DNA of 64,000 bases from Paulinella micropora. Its lineage: Eukaryota > Cercozoa > Imbricatea > Euglyphida > Paulinellidae. The stretch lies in NCBI GenBank assembly GCA_019918135.1, contig WBZZ01005741.1:122501-186500 (forward strand), read 5' to 3'. The position numbers were made by a program, and so were the translations under genes. Of the stretch, positions 59,511-64,000 are shown piece after piece; the first letter of the stretch is position 1, and each line of letters starts with the position of its first letter. A model generated the notes under the pieces. That model ran no database searches. It was given only the letters and a program-made list of their open reading frames with translations, and was not told where the DNA came from.

Positions 59511-61289
59511 TCTTTAAAAGTTTTTCATTTAGTATCCAAAAGGCCTTGTTTCAATCGCATTATCTACAATACCTATAATATTTCTTTTGGTGTAAGTAAA
59601 GCTGAATATTTTTTCTAAGTATTCGCTCGTTATTTTTTTCTGTTGTTTATCTCTCGTTATCTTGCTGTTTTCTACTATAACAACTTTACCTGATTTTTCA
59701 ATTCGTTTAGCAATCAATTTTTCTTCCTGAGTCTTAAGCAACTCTAACAATTCATTCTTGCCGTTCTCAATAAGGTCGTTGTTTTTAATTCCAAGTCCGC
59801 AACTAATGACACTTAATATATTTGGTAAATTTAATGATTTATTGTTTTCATAATTCATACTAAAGCCTTTGACTTTCATACTTGCTTTGCCGTTATCTAA
59901 GACATATCCATAACACTTTGGTCCGCCTCCGATGAAGGTCATAATCTTGCTCCGTGTAGTTCGTCCGTCCATTCGCCTAACAACTTACCAGTTTTAACAT
60001 CTGTTTCGCCTTTCGTTAAGTCTGTTGTGTATATTACACTGTCCGTATCGTGGTATAGAATTCGGTTCCCTAGTTTGTCCATCATCTCATATAGTCTAAT
60101 CCTCGCGTGGCAAGTCGTAAACAAAGCAACTACAATATTTGTTTTCACGGGGTCGCTTACCGTATCTTGTTTAAGGTCATAACTCGCTTCTATTATTTTG
60201 TCGTTAATAATGTTTATGTTTATGTTATCTACTGACTTATCGCTCATTAACTTGTATAAGGTATCTTTGTCTTTTATCATTTTCTTTTGAGTTTTGTTTT
60301 GCTTTTCACCAAACTTACCCCACAGGCTATTCAAGCACAACTTAGCAACCGCTCGCCGTCCTGGGGTTTCTTCTATTTTGTTTTCGTCCATCTTAATACC
60401 CATCTTGACTTCCATACTGTCAATATAGTTTCTTTTTTGTTCCTGTGTAATACAACCATCTGGATATCCGCTTGACTCTTGTTTAACCTTTAAGAAAGTT
60501 TTTATGTAATCTTTGAACAGGCTACTGCTCTGTTCCTTCCAATGCCATAACTCATATACCTTAATTAGCTTATAGCCTTTTTCTAAGGCCTTGTAAATTT
60601 CGGGTGTTGCCCAAGTACCAGTTATTGCTCGCTCGTTCGGTGTGCTTACATTCATCCTTTTGTTCAGTCATTCCGCACTTGTCACACAGGTAATACATTA
60701 GTTTTCCTCTATCCGCCTTAGGTAAAACGGGATGGAGTAATTTTCTAGGCGGTAGCATCTTAACCTTAGACACTCCGAAATATTCTCTGTTTATGATTTT
60801 GTTTTTCATTTCTTTTCGGTCGTCGTCATTTGAGGGCCGTATGATTTCGTGGTGTCCGCTAGGGTAAGGTCGTAAAACATAACGGTAGGATACAGAGAGC
60901 ATATATCAATGTATTTCGCATATTCGTTATCGTGCCGTGATTTCCAATACAATGTTAGAGCATCCGTTCTACCTCCAAACATTGCTTCTCGCGGGTTCAG
61001 CCCTTCTTGTTCAGTAATTCGTTCATTAGTATCTTCCGCTAGGCTTTCACTTGTTTTCATTAATCTCCATTCACATTCCCAGATAGATACTAGTTTGCTG
61101 ACTTGCTTGCTTAGTTCTTTTTCTCGTCTCATTGTTGCCTTGTATAGTTCGCCCATCGTCTTGTTCTTCTTAGTGTTAATGGTATTACCATTGAAGCACT
61201 TTGGACAGCCGTGCCAGAGACATCCGTGAAATTCGTAAGCGGTTTTGTTCTTCTCATCCCAGCCATCAACATACACACGGGATCGACCT

Positions 61290-61346
61290 TGCGGAGATTT
61301 CACCTCCGCACCTCCAGGTTTTGATGAAACTTTTTCAAAAAGTTTC
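61290..61346 (-). repeat. Double palindrome inserted in DNA polymerase B
   Basis: TGCGGAG...CTCCGCA at 61290-61310 and GAAACTTTTT...AAAAAGTTTC at 61326-61346. They add about 25 residues (around FEKVSSKPGGAEVKSPQGRS) where the Polinton A polymerase goes directly from its KMIHLKGAG segment to AYLDGYD. Confidence 0.7.
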
Positions 61347-62273
61347 AGTTGAAACATTTTTTCACCACCATTGAAAGCATGTTTGATATCCGTTTTGTCT
61401 AACCTGCTTCTGTAAGCTATCCATTCAACACAAGCCCGAGAGGTAATCCTGTTTTGCTTTTCCGCCTTCAACACAGCAATTGATTCTCTGGCATAAACTT
61501 AGCACGATACAAAGCCATAACACAACTCGCAATAGTTGTATATTGAAACGGGTCAATACCGAATTCTAGAAACTGCTTTCTAAAATCCATACAACCCCTT
61601 CTCAATATATCAACATCGCTATGACAGTATTCCGCGATTTCCTTCCGCATATCAAATGTGTTGTTTCTTTGGCTTTCGTACCATTCTAAGAATTCAGCTC
61701 TTTTCTTATCTTTCATCGTGTCGTAGCCGTAGTGCTTTTTATGAGGCATCACACCAACATAGTTTTTATTCTTGTCAGTATTGAAGAAGTGAGGAAAGAA
61801 ACACTTTTTAAGTTCTTTCAATCCGAATGTTTTAGGAAAATCAGCCAGAGGCATAGTCAAGAAACTCAAACTATCAATGAAGCGGTATTTCTTCAAAGTC
61901 ATCATCATTATCTTACCACCCTGATAAATGACGAATGGAGCCTGCCCGTTATCTACTAACCATTTAAGAATAAACTGGCAGTCATAACCACGACTGTTAT
62001 GAGCAATGAATGTAAAGCCGTTGTGCTTAGATTCAAAAGCCCACTTACAGAAATCATCAATGTTCTTATGGATAACTGGTGGTTCCTTTGCATCGTAATA
62101 CTGACTTTCCGAATGATTGACTATGTGCTCACCAGTATCCTGTGTCGCTTCAAAGTCAAAGAATATGTATTTCTCTGAAAAAGGTAATATGTCTTTCTTC
62201 ACGATTTCACATTGGTGCTCAAGTGGTTTCATTTCCTTGCAATTACGGCATTTTGCATAACCGATTTGTGCTC

Positions 62274-62301
62274 GTACGCTTTTGCAAGCGTAGCTTTGCA
62301 A
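62274..62301 (-). repeat. Palindrome shared with the 48.8 kb spacer
   Basis: TACGCTTTTGCAAGCGTA followed by GCTTTGCAA; the spacer copy at 48786-48815 has TACGCTTTGCAAGCGTA followed by GCTTCGCAA. Lies in the zinc-cluster part of the polymerase gene. Confidence 0.65.
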
Positions 62302-62972
62302 TCTTTCTTCCTGTAATTAAGTCCGCACGAAAGACATTTCGCTTTGATATCGCAGTTCGTCTTCTTGTGGTTATTGAAACATACAGTATTTCGAAACTTT
62401 CTATTACACAAATAGCAATCAGTCCAATTGCTTCTATCGTTAATACCCTTACAGTCTTTGGTTTCGCAAATATTACATTTAGATTCGCAAGCATGTCTCT
62501 TTTTGAAATTATCTCAAGCATAACTCACAGAAGTTTTCCTTACCTACCATAGACTTCATATTAGTTATGGCATCGTAGTGGTTCTCTGTCTTAAGTATGT
62601 AAAGGTTCGTAAGTCGTTTGCCTGCCTTATCAAGTAGTTCTGTCTTATAAACAATCTTATCAGGGAATTCAACAATAACCAGATTATATTTAATGTGGAT
62701 AGCAAATGTATTAATTTCAGGAATACCGCACACATCCTGAATGACTTTCGCATCTTTGTGCAACTTAACTGCCATCTCCTCCTGTATCTTTCGTCCCATC
62801 CTTATTACTTTGAATTTTTCGTGTTTTTCTTTTTTTGAGTTTACTACAACAATTGCTCTGGCTAAGCATATGTTGTCTGTATTATTAATTTGAATTACCC
62901 CTTTCTTTTTATATACATCCAACTTATTAATTACCTGAAGCCTGGTCCCTCCCGTCTGCATTTCAACAGATT

Positions 62973-63221
62973 TCAAAACGAATCTAAACTTATCATATTA
63001 GACCCCTTTTCGTCTGTATAAAGGCTTTCGTTGCTTTGAAATAAAGCTGACAGTCTTTCCAAAACATCTCTGACAGAAATCTGATTAATAGTCTTCAAAC
63101 CCGTAGATACAGCTCCATAGTAATCTACAAACTTGATACTCACTCTAACCATACTATTTTGCATCTGTCTTTTGATAAAGTCGTTCAGTATTATCTCAAT
63201 AAACTGTAGAATATCATTCAT
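62973..63221 (-). pseudogene. N-terminal extension upstream of polymerase B
   Basis: Contains MNDILQFIEIILNDFIKRQM and ISVRDVLERLSALFQSNESL, matching the two duplicated segments of 45931-46347 in Polinton A. Candidate terminal-protein or polymerase extension domain. Confidence 0.5.
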
Positions 63222-63254
63222 GCTAAAAGAAGTGAAGTTTCCAGTAAGCTTAAC

Positions 63255-63620
63255 CTAATACTTGCTTTCATTAATACCCAGCATGTGCTTCTTTCTATCA
63301 ACGTGATTGATGTCGTAGTTCGCATACCACATTAGGTCTTTCACCTTTTCTTTTCTTTCTCTCACTTTCGCTTCGAACTGCGGTTGTTCATCTACCTGTA
63401 AGGGCGGTGCTTCTGGCATAGCATGAAAGTAAACAGCACCTCTTACTCGGTTCAAGTAATTCTGGGCAGTTGTTGTATCCACCTTATACTTTCTTTTATA
63501 CCCCTCAGGTATTATGTAAAGCACATCATGACCCCTGACCATTTTGATTTCATAATTAATTTTTTGTTCCATAAATCTGTCCAACCTATACTGAATACAG
63601 TTGTAAGTGTGTGTCTCCAT
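63255..63620 (-). CDS. Small protein at the start of the replication block
   Basis: 121 residues from ATG 63620 (METHTYNCIQYRLDRFMEQK), then VLYIIPEGYKRKYKVDTTTA and a C-terminal basic stretch (KVRERKEKVKDLMWYANYDI). Diverged counterpart of 46405-46611 but longer. Function unknown. Open throughout. Confidence 0.45.
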   Translation of the reverse strand: METHTYNCIQYRLDRFMEQKINYEIKMVRGHDVLYIIPEGYKRKYKVDTTTAQNYLNRVRGAVYFHAMPEAPPLQVDEQPQFEAKVRERKEKVKDLMWYANYDINHVDRKKHMLGINESKY

Positions 63621-63639
63621 CGTTGGTCGGTGTATATAT

Positions 63640-63823
63640 AGGAAAATATTTTTTCAAAAATAAAAATTAATTATCTCAATTGTCTGCCCCCGCCGTGGTC
63701 TGCCGTGTGCTCCCCGTGTCTACATATACGGGGGGCCCTATGTTTAGATGGAAATTAGGGCGGGGCGGCGGTGCTGGCGGGGCGGGCGGGGCTGGCGGGG
63801 CCGAAAAAAAAATAGTATTATCA
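63640..63823. other. Spacer with G/C-rich tract
   Basis: AT-rich, then a strongly GC-rich stretch at about 63,745-63,803 with many short G runs (GGGCGGGGCGGCGG, GGCGGGGCGGGCGGGG) and an upstream CCCCGTGT/ATACGGGG stem. No gene. Confidence 0.6.
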
Positions 63824-64000
63824 TTATATTGAAATGAGTCCGCAATGACAGTTATGTTCGCGGTAATGACAGAAATTACACCAATCATCATTGTCTCGTC
63901 TTTTATTAATATTTTGTATCATTCTTTCCCATTCTTCTTTTTTATTCTTTTCTTCTTCTTGATTTTCAAGAAACTTATTGTGTTTTTTATTTCAAGTGTA
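63824..64000 (-). CDS. C-terminal end of a Cys/His-rich protein (partial)
   Basis: The minus strand enters from the window edge with a Lys/Glu-rich helix (KENQEEEKNKKEEWERMIQ) and ends DDWCNFCHYREHNCHCGLIS before a stop at 63824. WCNFCH and HNCHCG make a compact zinc-binding-like knot. Its start lies outside the window. Confidence 0.5.

Larger units (their letters stand above)
59529..62976 (-). pseudogene. POLB: Protein-primed family B DNA polymerase
   Basis: Homologous along its length to 42563-45934. Visible landmarks: FFDFEATQDTGEHIVNHSES (Exo I), FIAHNSRGYDCQF (Exo II), YCHSDVDILRRG (Exo III), YIDICSLYPTVMFYD (motif A), KLCLNSLWGKFGEKQ (motif B), YHDTDSVIY (motif C), IMTFIGGGPKCYGYV near the C-terminus, and an N-terminal zinc-cluster region. 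Two palindromic insertions lie within it (61290-61346 and 62274-62301). Broken in about five places. Confidence 0.8.
48840..64000. mobile_element. Polinton (Maverick) B, running off the window
   Basis: Left module: AP2-like zinc protein, retroviral-type integrase, F-box-like protein, acidic protein. Then fibre repeats with ATPase part, basic protein, protease, penton-like, capsid, large virion protein, ExoX-C-like, lipase-like, DNA polymerase, N-terminal extension. Gene order from the basic protein rightward is the same as in Polinton A, and proteins are alike along their lengths, but the intergenic DNA is unrelated. No terminal repeat was identified. Broken, with roughly a dozen breaks, mostly in the polymerase. 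More decayed than A. Confidence 0.8.

Overview
The window is eukaryotic DNA with no recognisable host gene. It is a pile-up of repeats, one LTR-type retroelement and three integrated DNA-virus-like elements. Evidence for a eukaryote: a tRNA-derived SINE with (ATT)n tails, long simple-sequence arrays, a Ty3-like reverse transcriptase, and Polinton-type elements with protein-primed DNA polymerases. All frames fit the standard code. The host cannot be named from sequence; a protist or alga whose genome is loaded with integrated viruses, or an invertebrate, would fit.

Layout. 1-4.0 kb is a mosaic of GC-rich modular repeats in both orientations. Part of it (1604-3968) is bounded by perfect 44-bp terminal inverted repeats lying in ATT microsatellite. 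4.0-5.8 kb holds two copies of a tRNA-derived SINE, ATT arrays and about 700 bp of TAG array. 5.8-8.1 kb has no gene I can support. 8.1-13.7 kb is a decayed Ty3/Gypsy-like retroelement (gag-like frames, protease, reverse transcriptase, start of RNase H) that stops abruptly where composition changes. 13.7-30.9 kb is a GC-rich virus-like element: a giant fibre region with discoidin-like and YadA-like repeats, membrane and basic or coiled-coil virion-type proteins, an A32-type ATPase, an F-box-like protein, a tyrosine recombinase resembling telomere resolvases, and two zinc proteins resembling poxvirus-type late transcription factors. 30.9-47.0 kb is AT-rich Polinton A: fibre, ATPase, small basic protein, protease, penton-like protein, major capsid protein, a large virion-type protein, two ExoX-C-like proteins and DNA polymerase B. 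47.0-48.9 kb is a spacer with tetranucleotide arrays and a diverged direct repeat. 48.9 kb to the end is Polinton B, with the same late-gene order as A plus an integrase module at its left and a lipase-like gene. All these virus-like elements are fossils: each carries several breaks, and Polinton B and the GC-rich element carry the most.

How the genes fit together. In both Polintons, virion genes (fibre, ATPase, basic protein, protease, penton, capsid, large virion protein) run rightward, and the replication genes (ExoX-C-like, polymerase and its N-terminal extension) run leftward from the other end, so the two blocks converge. The GC-rich element is a different lineage with its own ATPase, recombinase and transcription-factor-like set.

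The most unusual signal is in Polinton A. Between 33.68 and 42.56 kb, genes on either strand are bracketed by about 50-77 nt hairpins. One copy usually ends at or near the start codon and an inverted copy begins at or near the stop codon. The stems vary in sequence but stay complementary, and one asymmetric position is kept in nearly every copy. Polinton B, with the same gene order, lacks this family. Separate short palindromes are inserted in frame inside both DNA polymerase genes, and the 48.4-48.8 kb direct repeat preserves what looks like an empty/filled site pair for such a palindrome.
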